This document shows, piece after piece, positions 1 to 5,825 of a stretch of 6,629 nt of DNA (position 1 is the stretch's first letter; every line of letters starts with the position of its first letter). Both the position numbers and the translations under genes were made by a program. The stretch comes from Planctomycetota bacterium (GTDB lineage Bacteria; Planctomycetota; UBA1135; GCA-002686595): positions 1 to 6,629 of the forward strand of contig JABFRZ010000347.1 of assembly GCA_013140785.1 (NCBI GenBank). Reading direction: 5' to 3'. A model generated the notes under the pieces. That model had not been told where the DNA came from and made no database searches. It worked only from the letters and a program-made list of their open reading frames with translations.

Positions 1-451
1 GGCTCGCGAGGCGCGCGCCCGAGTGCGCGGCGGGCTCGACCACCACCAGCTCCTCGAGCGTGCCGCGCTCCCAGTGCGGCACGAGCACCGGCTCGAGGCG
101 CACGTTCTCGAAGCCCAGGCGCTGCATGGCCTCGCGCCCCCATTCGACCGCGCGCGCGGCGCCCTCCGAGCCCGCCAAGCGATGCGGAGCGCGCGTGCAC
201 AGCTCGCTCAGCAGAGCGTAGCCCTGCGGAGCCGCGAGGCCCTCGGCCAAGAGCTCGGGCACGTACACCGGTCCGCTCGCGCGCGGGCTCTCGGGCGCGA
301 GCGCGACCGCCGGCAGCGTAGCCGACGGCCGCGCAGCGGACGTCGGAACCGAGGAGGTACCGTCGGGCTTGCACGCGAAGCAGGCGGCAAGGGACGCGGC
401 GAATGGGACAAGAACGACGGAAAGAGCAGGGGCTCCGTGCAGGGGCTTCAT
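1..451 (-). CDS. M28-family (carboxypeptidase Q-like) peptidase lipoprotein, N-terminal part only
   Basis: The minus strand is open from an ATG at 449-451 to the left edge, giving 150 residues with no stop; the C-terminus lies outside the window. Residues 1-27 form a bacterial lipoprotein signal: a hydrophobic stretch at about 9-23 followed by the lipobox LAAC (Cys24), with a second Cys at 27. A Pro/Ala/Ser-rich linker (about 30-60) follows. Residues 80-130 contain 'LCTRAPHRLAGSEGAARAVEW' and then 'LGFENVRLEPVLVPHWERG', which match the start of M28 zinc aminopeptidase/carboxypeptidase Q proteins, where a conserved 'PHRLAGS' precedes the catalytic domain. The zinc ligands would lie further on and cannot be checked. 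The likely role is an outer-surface or periplasmic exopeptidase. It is divergent from the CRTAC1-like gene. The family call comes from recognising the motif, and the exact substrate is unknown. Confidence 0.8.
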   Translation of the reverse strand, partial: MKPLHGAPALSVVLVPFAASLAACFACKPDGTSSVPTSAARPSATLPAVALAPESPRASGPVYVPELLAEGLAAPQGYALLSELCTRAPHRLAGSEGAARAVEWGREAMQRLGFENVRLEPVLVPHWERGTLEELVVVEPAAHSGARLAS

Positions 452-525
452 CGCCCGCCAGCGTAGCGCATGCCTGCGATGTCCCTTGCCCGAAACGGCT
501 GCACGCCCTTAGGCTCCTGGTGGAA
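452..525. promoter_or_regulatory. Divergent intergenic region (presumed promoters both ways)
   Basis: This 74-bp gap separates the start codons of the divergent peptidase (minus) and CRTAC1-like (plus) genes, so promoters for both should lie here or just inside the genes. I see no convincing -35/-10 pair. There is a GCATGC palindrome at 468-473 and a weak purine-rich GGTGGAA just before the ATG at 526. The promoter role is inferred from gene orientation only. Confidence 0.35.
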
Positions 526-2322
526 ATGCGTGTGTTGCTGCGACTCCTGCCGCTGGTGCTGCTCGGGTACGTGCTCTACCTCTTCACGAGGCCCGCGCCG
601 AACGCCCAAGCCGGGGACGGAGACGTGCTCGGGAGGCTGCGCTTCGTGGACATCGCAGCCCAGGCCGGAATCGACGTCGTCAACGTCTCGGGCGATCCGC
701 GCCGCTGGTACATCCCGGAGAGCAACGGCAACGGTGCCGCCTGGCTCGATTTCGAGGACGACGGCGACCTCGACCTCTTCATCGGCAACGGCCAACGCCT
801 GCGCTACGTGGAGGACGGCAAGCGCTTGGAGGTCGTGCGCGCGGCCACCAGCCGCCTGTACCTGGCCGAACGCCCGCTGCACTTCCGCGACGCCTCGCTG
901 GAGACCGGCGCCGCGCGCAGCGACTGGGTCAACGTGGTCGCGGCGGGCGACGCGGACAACGACGGCGACACGGACCTGTATCTCGGGTGCTTTGGTCCGG
1001 ACGTGTTCCTCCGCAAGGAAGGCAACCGTTTGGTGGATGCCACGAAGGCGAGCGGCCTCGGCAACGAGCTGTGGGCCGCGGGTGCGGCCTTCGGCGACGC
1101 CGACCGTGATGGGCACCTCGACCTATACGTGGCCAACTATTGCCGCTTCGACCTCGAGCACCCGCCCGCGGACGGCCAGCGCAACAGGATCGACGGCATC
1201 GAGGTCGCGTGGGGCCCGGAAGGGGAGAACCAGCGCGGCTACAACGCCGGCGCGCCGGACGTCTACTTCCAGAACGACGGCAAGGGCGGCTTCGTCGAGT
1301 GGACCAAGGAGGCCGGCCTCGCGCTCGCGCAGCCGCTGTGCTCCTACGGCGCCGTGTGGAGCGACATCACCGACGACGGCTGGCCCGATCTCATGGTCGC
1401 GAACGACCTCCAGCCCGCCAACCTGTTCGTGAACCAGGGCGAGGGCCGCTTCCGCGACGAGGCGCTCGCGCGTGGCTTCGCGCTCAGCTCCGATGGCCGG
1501 GCGACTGGCGCGATGGGACTCCTGGTCGAGGACATCGACAACGACGGTGACTACGATGTGCTGCGCACGAACTTCGACCTCGAGGCGAACTGTCTGCACG
1601 TCAACGACGGCAGCGCGCACTTCGAGGACAAGGCCGCGGCCTACGGCCTAGGCGCACCCAGCCTGGACAAGCTCGGCTGGGACGGGGCCTTCTTCGACGC
1701 CGACCGCGACGGCGACCTCGACCTGATGATCGCGAACGGCCACGTCTACCCACAGGCGCAGGCGATCGGCATGAGCCCCTGGCTCCAGCCGACGCAGGTT
1801 TTCGAGGGCGTGCCCCACCGCACCTACGGCACGGTCTGGGAGGAGATCACGAAGGACGCCGGCCCTGGGCTCGCGCCGCTGCGCTCGGCGCGTGGCCTGG
1901 CCATCGCCGACGCCGACGACGACGGCGACCACGACGTGCTGGTGATCGACCTCGACGAGCGCCCGCGCCTGCTGCGCAACGACAGCCCGAAGCGCGGCCA
2001 CTGGCTGGGCCTCGAGCTGGTCGGCAAGCTCTCGAACGGCGTGGGCTCGAACGGCGTGGGCTCTACCGTCGACGCGCTCGGCAGCAAGGTCGAGATCAGG
2101 GCCGGCGCCAAGACCTGGACGCGCGAGGTGCGCGCCGGGAACGGCCTCTACTCGAGCAACGACCGCCGCGTGCTGGTGGGCCTCGGCGACGTGGGGCGCG
2201 TGGACTCGGTCACCATCCGCTGGCCGAACGGCAGCGTGCAGGTCGAGCCGCAGGTGCCGATCGACCGCTACTTCGTGATCCAGGAACGCGCCGTCGTCCA
2301 GAAACACGCCGAACCGCGCTAG
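526..2322 (+). CDS. CRTAC1-family protein: FG-GAP/VCBS-type repeats with C-terminal ASPIC/UnbV domain
   Basis: The protein is 598 residues. I chose the ATG at 526 because it gives a proper export signal (residues 1-21, MRVLLRLLPLVLLGYVLYLF, then RPAP). The frame is open back to 403, but that start would overlap the divergent gene and add an unlikely Arg/Cys-rich leader. Seven calcium-loop motifs of the type D-x-D/T-x-DG-x-x-D begin near residues 75, 142, 191, 280, 336, 391 and 462, each followed by a hydrophobic strand (for example DLDLFIGN, DLYVAN). This is the FG-GAP/VCBS integrin-like propeller pattern. Residues about 494-572 (from LGLEL through SKVEIRAG, SSNDRRVLVGLG and WPNGSVQ) form an ASPIC/UnbV domain. 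The architecture is that of CRTAC1-like proteins, common in Planctomycetota and Acidobacteriota. It is probably a calcium-stabilised extracytoplasmic protein anchored or exported by the N-terminal helix. Its biochemical function is unknown. Confidence 0.9.
   Translation: MRVLLRLLPLVLLGYVLYLFTRPAPNAQAGDGDVLGRLRFVDIAAQAGIDVVNVSGDPRRWYIPESNGNGAAWLDFEDDGDLDLFIGNGQRLRYVEDGKRLEVVRAATSRLYLAERPLHFRDASLETGAARSDWVNVVAAGDADNDGDTDLYLGCFGPDVFLRKEGNRLVDATKASGLGNELWAAGAAFGDADRDGHLDLYVANYCRFDLEHPPADGQRNRIDGIEVAWGPEGENQRGYNAGAPDVYFQNDGKGGFVEWTKEAGLALAQPLCSYGAVWSDITDDGWPDLMVANDLQPANLFVNQGEGRFRDEALARGFALSSDGRATGAMGLLVEDIDNDGDYDVLRTNFDLEANCLHVNDGSAHFEDKAAAYGLGAPSLDKLGWDGAFFDADRDGDLDLMIANGHVYPQAQAIGMSPWLQPTQVFEGVPHRTYGTVWEEITKDAGPGLAPLRSARGLAIADADDDGDHDVLVIDLDERPRLLRNDSPKRGHWLGLELVGKLSNGVGSNGVGSTVDALGSKVEIRAGAKTWTREVRAGNGLYSSNDRRVLVGLGDVGRVDSVTIRWPNGSVQVEPQVPIDRYFVIQERAVVQKHAEPR
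2031..2060 (+). repeat. Perfect 15-bp in-frame tandem duplication inside the UnbV domain
   Basis: The unit ctcgaacggcgtggg occurs at 2031-2045 and again, identical, at 2046-2060, followed by a partial third start (ctct). It encodes SNGVG-SNGVG-S, inserted in the loop before DALGSKVEIRAG of the ASPIC/UnbV domain. Identical codons in both copies suggest a recent slippage-type duplication that kept the frame. Confidence 0.85.
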
Positions 2323-2330
2323 CGCGGTTC
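2311..2330. terminator. Perfect 20-nt palindrome over the stop codon of the CRTAC1-like gene
   Basis: The sequence gaaccgcgctagcgcggttc equals its own reverse complement. As RNA it gives an 8-bp stem (GAACCGCG/CGCGGTTC) closed by CTAG. The TAG stop codon (2320-2322) sits at the loop. No U-tract follows (tccctgcc), so it would be a non-canonical terminator or mRNA-stabilising hairpin, or a site for a dimeric protein. The palindrome is certain; the termination role is inferred from its position at a gene end. Confidence 0.5.
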
Positions 2331-2345
2331 TCCCTGCCGGCCCAG

Positions 2346-2365
2346 GCTCTATCGCGCTCTATCAT
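2346..2365 (+). promoter_or_regulatory. Possible promoter/operator before the radical SAM gene: two GCTCTATC repeats and a TATCAT -10-like box
   Basis: GCTCTATC occurs at 2346-2353 and 2356-2363, so the copies start exactly 10 bp apart, about one helical turn. The second overlaps TATCAT (2360-2365), which matches five of six bases of the TATAAT -10 consensus and lies about 33 nt before the ATG at 2398. No good -35 box is seen at the usual distance; TGCCGG at 2335-2340 is poor. The 75-bp gap following a hairpin makes a promoter here plausible, but this is weak evidence. Confidence 0.28.
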
Positions 2366-2397
2366 GGCCGCGCCTCCCGAAGCCCACGAACACGCCC

Positions 2398-4593
2398 ATG
2401 AGAGTCGCCCTCGTCTTTCCGCCCCAGGGGCACTTCACCCAGCCGTACCTCAGCCTGCCGTCGCTCGCGGCGTACTTGCGCGCGAACGGGTATCCGGAGG
2501 TGTGGCAGCTCGACGAGAGCATCGAGGCCTACGACCACTTCCTGTCGCGTGAACGGCTCGAGCGCTCGCTGGCGCGCATCCAGGCACCGGCGAAGCTGGC
2601 GGAGCTCGAAGCGAAGCCCGAGCTGTGCTTCTCGGAGATGGAGCGCTACCAGACGCTGTCCGAGATCGCGCTGATCGGGGAGGAGGTCGCGGGCTCGATC
2701 GAGGAGGCCAAGCGCGTGCTGCGCTCGAAGGAGGAGTTCTACGACTACGAGCGCTACCTCTGGGCCGGACGCACGGTCGAGCAGGGCCTGCGCATCTTCT
2801 CGCAGGAGTTCGCGCCCACGCGGCTCACCGCGCACGGCTTCGTGATGCGCTACCGCGTCGAGCGCAGCCGCGAGATCGTGGCGGCGCTCTCGGACGAGCG
2901 CGAGAACCCGTACCTCGAGTACTTCCGCGAGCAGACCCTGCCGCGTCTCGCGGCGATCGACCCGGACCTCGTGGGGATCTCGATCACATTCCCGAGCCAG
3001 GCCATCCCGGCCCTGACGCTGGCGCGCCTCATCAAGCAGTGGAAGCCCTCGGTACACATCACGGTGGGCGGCGGGCTGATGGCCTACGTGGCCGACAAGC
3101 TCGCCAAGCAGCCGGCGCTGTGGACGCTGATCGACAGCATCGTGCTGCTGGAGGGCGAGCGCCCGCTGCTCGCCTTGTGCGAGGTCGTGGAAGGCCAGCG
3201 CACGCTCGCGCAGGTCTCGAACCTGATCTACCGCGACGCGGCAAGCGGGCAGGTCGTGAAGACGACCCAGATCGACCCGCTCGACATCAAGACCCTACCC
3301 ACGCCCGACTTCGACGGCCTGCCGCTCGCCAAGTACTTCTCGCCCGAGCTCGTGCTGCCGCTGGCCGCCACGCGCGGCTGCTACTGGGGCAAGTGCGTCT
3401 TCTGCACGCTCTACACCGTCATCGGGCCGGGCTATCGCGGGCGCACGGTCGAGCAGACGATCGAGGACATGCGCGTGCTGCAAGAGAAGTACGGCGCGAA
3501 CTCGTTCTACCTCGCCATCGAGGATCTGCCGCCCAACATGGCCAAGCGCTTCCCGCGCGCGATCCTGGACGCGGGCCTGAAGATCAACTGGTGGTGCGAC
3601 GCGCGCCTCGAGCACGACGTGTTCGACGCCGAGACCTGCCGCGAGCTGGCGGCCTCGGGCTGCAAACGCATCGCCTACGGCTACGAGAGCTCGTCCCAGC
3701 GCGTGCTCACGGCCATGTGCAAGGGCATCGACCCCGACAAGAGCCTGGAGCTGATCCGGAACACGCACGCGGCCGGGATCTCGGTCACGCTCTACGCCAT
3801 GGTCGGCTTCCCGACCGAGACGCGCGAGGAGGCGCGCGCGACGCTCGCGACGATCCTCGCGAACCAGCGCTGGATCCAAGAAGTCAGCGTGCGCGTCTTC
3901 TACCTGGACGAGAGCTCGGAGATCTTCCGCCGCCGCAGCGAGTTCGACATCGTCGAGATCTACCCGGATCCCGAGGCCGACCTGCAGGTCTACTACGACT
4001 TCAAGACCGGCAGCGGCATGACGCGGCCCGAGGCGCGCCAGACGTATCTCGAGTTCACGGCCGCCTTGCGCTCGCATTTCCCAGTGTTCCAGAACACGAA
4101 CATGCTCTACCACGAGCTGAAGAGTCACTACTTCCTGTACCTCGTGAAGCACGGGAGCTGGGAGGCGCTGCGCCGCAACGTGCTCGAGCCCGGCGAGGGC
4201 ACGCCGCAGGGCCGCGGCACGAGCGCCCAGCCGCGACGCAAGGCGCGCCTGGTCGAGCGCGAGCTCGCCTACGACCGCTCCGAGATCGACCGCATCGTCT
4301 CCTCGATCGACTCCGCCACCGTGCGCCCGCGCTACCAGTCGGACCTGTTCGAGCCCGAGGACCTGGCGCGCTTCGATCGCGAGATGCCACCGCTCGCGCG
4401 CGCGCCCTCCAAGCTCGTCTACGACCCCGCGAGCGGCGAGGTGCAGTGCCTGTCCCCCGCCGCGGCCGAGGTGCTCGAGCGCTGCGACGGCTCGCGCACC
4501 CTGGCCGAGGTGGTCGAGATCTTCCCCGCGACCGTGCGCGCCGAGGCCGAGCGCTGCGTCCAAGAGATCGCGCGCGCCGGCCTGCTCGTCTGA
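2398..4593 (+). CDS. B12-binding-type radical SAM enzyme with C-terminal PqqD-like domain, putative RiPP maturase
   Basis: The protein is 731 residues. The N-terminus (MRVALVFPPQGHFTQPYLSL) and residues 187-230 (IDPDLVGISITFPSQ, then ITVGGG) match the Rossmann-like B12-binding domain of class B radical SAM proteins. A charged helical stretch (about 48-180) is inserted between them. The usual DxHxxG cobalamin motif is not seen; the equivalent place reads QLDESIEA. The 4Fe-4S cysteines are C328, C333 and C336 in RGCYWGKCVFC, spaced CX4CX2C rather than CX3CX2C. Other radical SAM landmarks are LAIEDLPP (about 372), GYESSSQRVLTAMCKG (428) and MVGFPTET (468). Residues 671-731 (KLVYDPASGEVQCLSPAAAE through AGLLV) resemble a PqqD-type winged helix, the domain that binds RiPP leader peptides. 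The likely role is cytoplasmic radical chemistry (for example C-methylation) on a peptide, most simply the 57-residue product encoded 30 nt downstream. The reaction is unknown. No strong ribosome binding site precedes the ATG. Confidence 0.88.
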   Translation: MRVALVFPPQGHFTQPYLSLPSLAAYLRANGYPEVWQLDESIEAYDHFLSRERLERSLARIQAPAKLAELEAKPELCFSEMERYQTLSEIALIGEEVAGSIEEAKRVLRSKEEFYDYERYLWAGRTVEQGLRIFSQEFAPTRLTAHGFVMRYRVERSREIVAALSDERENPYLEYFREQTLPRLAAIDPDLVGISITFPSQAIPALTLARLIKQWKPSVHITVGGGLMAYVADKLAKQPALWTLIDSIVLLEGERPLLALCEVVEGQRTLAQVSNLIYRDAASGQVVKTTQIDPLDIKTLPTPDFDGLPLAKYFSPELVLPLAATRGCYWGKCVFCTLYTVIGPGYRGRTVEQTIEDMRVLQEKYGANSFYLAIEDLPPNMAKRFPRAILDAGLKINWWCDARLEHDVFDAETCRELAASGCKRIAYGYESSSQRVLTAMCKGIDPDKSLELIRNTHAAGISVTLYAMVGFPTETREEARATLATILANQRWIQEVSVRVFYLDESSEIFRRRSEFDIVEIYPDPEADLQVYYDFKTGSGMTRPEARQTYLEFTAALRSHFPVFQNTNMLYHELKSHYFLYLVKHGSWEALRRNVLEPGEGTPQGRGTSAQPRRKARLVERELAYDRSEIDRIVSSIDSATVRPRYQSDLFEPEDLARFDREMPPLARAPSKLVYDPASGEVQCLSPAAAEVLERCDGSRTLAEVVEIFPATVRAEAERCVQEIARAGLLV

Positions 4594-4608
4594 CCCACCC
4601 ACCCGAAC

Positions 4609-4613
4609 GAGGA
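4609..4613 (+). promoter_or_regulatory. Shine-Dalgarno site (GAGGA) for the 57-aa peptide gene
   Basis: GAGGA ends 10 nt before the ATG at 4624 and lies in the 30-nt gap after the radical SAM stop codon. It is a better site than those seen before the larger genes here, and it supports the short reading frame as a real, well-translated gene. Confidence 0.6.
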
Positions 4614-4623
4614 CTCCACCGCC

Positions 4624-4797
4624 ATGAAGGACGAGAAGAAGCCGAACGAGGCCGAGCCCGCGAAGTCACCCGCGCCGCCCGAGAAGGCGACCGAGAACGG
4701 CGCCGAAGCCGCCCGGAAGAAGCCCGCCTACGTCTTCAAGATCGTGCCCGCCGACCCGAAGAACGCCTTCGACTTCGAGGACGTGGCCGACAAGTAG
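4624..4797 (+). CDS. 57-residue charged peptide, candidate RiPP precursor for the adjacent radical SAM enzyme
   Basis: ATG 4624 to TAG 4795-4797. Nearly all codons end in G or C like the neighbouring genes, and a GAGGA site precedes it. Residues 1-33 are rich in Lys, Glu, Pro and Ala and look disordered (MKDEKKPNEAEPAKS at the start, RKK at 31-33). Residues 34-57 differ: PAYVFKIVPADP, then KNAFDFEDVADK, with the only aromatic residues in the protein (Tyr36, Phe38, Phe49, Phe51). There is no Cys, Ser or Thr in that half, so lanthionine or thioether chemistry there is excluded. There is no signal peptide or membrane segment. Its place directly after a PqqD-domain radical SAM gene, probably in the same transcript, suggests a leader (1-33) plus modified C-terminal region. 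I do not recognise a named family. It could instead be a small accessory protein. The gene is fairly sure; the precursor role is inferred. Confidence 0.68.
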   Translation: MKDEKKPNEAEPAKSPAPPEKATENGAEAARKKPAYVFKIVPADPKNAFDFEDVADK

Positions 4798-4807
4798 GGG
4801 CGCGGCG

Positions 4808-4829
4808 GAGCGCGGGCCGCGCCGCGCTC
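4808..4829. terminator. GC-rich hairpin between convergent genes (possible bidirectional terminator)
   Basis: GAGCGCGG (4808-4815) pairs perfectly with CCGCGCTC (4822-4829) around a 6-nt loop. An alternative 8-bp stem pairs GCGCGGCG (4800-4807) with CGCCGCGC (4820-4827). It starts 11 nt after the peptide stop codon and lies before the end of the convergent minus-strand gene. There is no U-tract on either side, so termination is inferred from position and stem strength. Confidence 0.5.
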
Positions 4830-4830
4830 A

Positions 4831-4852
4831 GAATCAACGCTGAATCAACGCT
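4831..4852. repeat. Perfect 11-bp tandem repeat (gaatcaacgct x2)
   Basis: The unit gaatcaacgct is at 4831-4841 and 4842-4852. The second copy contains the TGA stop (complement of 4845-4847) of the minus-strand HYR-domain gene, and the first copy lies just beyond its end. Since 11 is not a multiple of 3, the duplication may have changed the C-terminal frame of that gene. Confidence 0.8.
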
Positions 4853-5669
4853 GGCGCAGCTTGGGCTGCACCGTGATGGGGAACGAGCAGATGGATTGGT
4901 TCCCCGCGGCGTCCGTGGCCGTGCAGGTGACTAGCGTGGTGCCCGGCGGGAAGAAGCTGCCCGAGGGCGGCACGCACACGATCACGGGCGCGGGGTCGCA
5001 AGCGTCCACGGCCGAGACGGTGAAGGTCACGACTTCGCCTGGTCCATTCGAGGCCTGATCGATGCGACCGATCGAGCTCGGGCAGGTGAGCACGGGCGTC
5101 GAGTCCAGGCGGCCCGACTTGGCGAGGAAGCTGTCGCCGGAGTCGATCGCGCTTGTGAATCCCCCTCCCGCGTAGAGCGCCGGCCCGTTGCCGTCGTCGT
5201 ACCCCCTCAGGGCTGAAACGAAGCCGTTCATCCCGCTGCCCAGCGCTGTCCAGCTCGAGCCATCCCACTTCGCGATCCCGTTCGCCGGCACGCCGCCCGC
5301 GGTCCCGAAGTAGCCTCCTGCGTAGAGCGCCGGCCCGCTGCCGTCGTCGTACACCGCCAGGGCTACGACGAAGCCATTCATCCCGCTGCCGAGCGGCGAC
5401 CAGCTCGAGCCGTTCCACTTGGCGATATTGTTCGCCTCCTGGCTGCCTGCGGTCGAGAATTGGCCCCCGGCGTAGAGCGCCGGCCCGCCGCCGTCGTCGC
5501 CAGGAAGAGAGCCGACCGGGCCCCGTCGATGGGGGAAGATGCGTGGGCCCGGCCGGCCCGAAGAACCAGGGAAGCGTGCTCGCGAGTCGCGAGTCGGTGC
5601 GGCATCGGAGGTCTGCGCGAGGGTCGTCTCCTCTGGCTTGTTCCTACCGCTTGCGCGGAAACCCGACAC
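4845..5669 (-). CDS. Propeller-repeat plus HYR-domain surface protein, probably a 5'-truncated remnant
   Basis: The open frame encodes 274 residues. Residues 58-190 hold nearly identical 50-residue repeats: DDG-x-GPALYAGG-x-F at 58, 108 and 158, with NIAKWNGSSWSPLGSGMNG and its variant between. This is the propeller-like repeat common in large secreted planctomycete and myxobacterial proteins. Residues 192-267 (PVLTCPSSIG, VTFTVSAVDACDPAP, FFPPGTTLVTCTATDAAGN) form a HYR (hyalin repeat) domain with five cysteines. The first about 57 residues are Arg/Pro-rich, show no repeat homology and no signal peptide, though such proteins are normally exported and carry more repeats. The repeat match breaks off near 5500-5506. 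I therefore infer that the 5' end was lost by deletion or rearrangement, and that the start at 5669 may be accidental. It converges on the radical SAM/peptide operon. It could still be expressed as a short protein. Confidence 0.6.
   Translation of the reverse strand: MSGFRASGRNKPEETTLAQTSDAAPTRDSRARFPGSSGRPGPRIFPHRRGPVGSLPGDDGGGPALYAGGQFSTAGSQEANNIAKWNGSSWSPLGSGMNGFVVALAVYDDGSGPALYAGGYFGTAGGVPANGIAKWDGSSWTALGSGMNGFVSALRGYDDGNGPALYAGGGFTSAIDSGDSFLAKSGRLDSTPVLTCPSSIGRIDQASNGPGEVVTFTVSAVDACDPAPVIVCVPPSGSFFPPGTTLVTCTATDAAGNQSICSFPITVQPKLRQR
5160..5506. repeat. 150-bp coding tandem repeats (two full copies and a broken third)
   Basis: The marker cgtagagcgccggcccg begins at 5171, 5321 and 5471, an exact 150-bp period that encodes the 50-residue propeller repeat on the minus strand. 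Nucleotide similarity between copies is high by eye. The third copy matches only to about 5500 (ccgtcgtcg, then gccagg with 6 nt missing) and then loses similarity. Confidence 0.85.
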
Positions 5670-5825
5670 ACCCCTGCGTGTCCCGTGAATCCGCTACTAG
5701 ACGGACACCAGTGTGAGCACGCGCGGTCAGGTGAGTATGAGTGCCGGATCAACCTTCGATCAAGCCGGGTCGCCGGCGCCCGGCGCGCCTATTCTGGAGC
5801 GCCGCCCGCGCCTCGCCACTCCTCC
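5507..5825. other. Poorly coding region between the truncated repeat gene and the SNase gene
   Basis: No frame on either strand here shows a recognisable family; minus-strand frames read as Arg/Pro/Ser-rich sequence typical of out-of-frame GC-rich DNA. It includes the doubtful N-terminal codons of the HYR gene (to 5669) and the upstream region of the SNase gene. Small structures are visible: GGGCC/GGCCC around a 5-nt loop at 5545-5559, a 7-bp tandem repeat TCGCGAG at 5580-5593, and GCCGGG/CCCGGC around a 9-nt loop at 5764-5784. I see no convincing promoter, RNA gene or insertion-sequence ends. Confidence 0.5.

Noticed and set aside
23..466. 147-codon plus-strand open frame at the left edge
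   Set aside because: It is antisense to the M28 lipoprotein gene, which has a lipobox and a recognisable family motif; the plus-strand product is Arg/His-rich with no features.
485..513. Possible sigma-70-type promoter TTGCCC … CTTAGG before the CRTAC1-like gene
   Set aside because: The -10 match is poor and such partial matches are expected by chance.
403..525. Upstream in-frame extension of the CRTAC1-like gene to an ATG at 403
   Set aside because: It would overlap the start of the divergent M28 gene by 49 nt and place a Cys/Arg-rich, non-signal sequence before a good hydrophobic export signal that starts at 526.
470..1432. 320-codon plus-strand open frame overlapping the CRTAC1-like gene
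   Set aside because: Thr/Ser/Arg low-complexity product created by the repeated GAC/GGC codons of the true frame.
3295..4602. 435-codon minus-strand open frame opposite the radical SAM gene
   Set aside because: Composition is dominated by Val, Leu, Arg and Ala in a pattern complementary to the real gene; no recognisable motif, signal or ribosome binding site.
2625..4934. 769-codon plus-strand open frame overlapping the radical SAM gene
   Set aside because: The product is Arg/Ala/Gly/Pro-rich with no domain; it is a by-product of GC-rich codon use in the true frame, and it overlaps both the radical SAM and peptide genes.
5160..5506. CRISPR-like array
   Set aside because: The repeats are 150-bp protein-coding units without short spacers and translate to a continuous propeller repeat.
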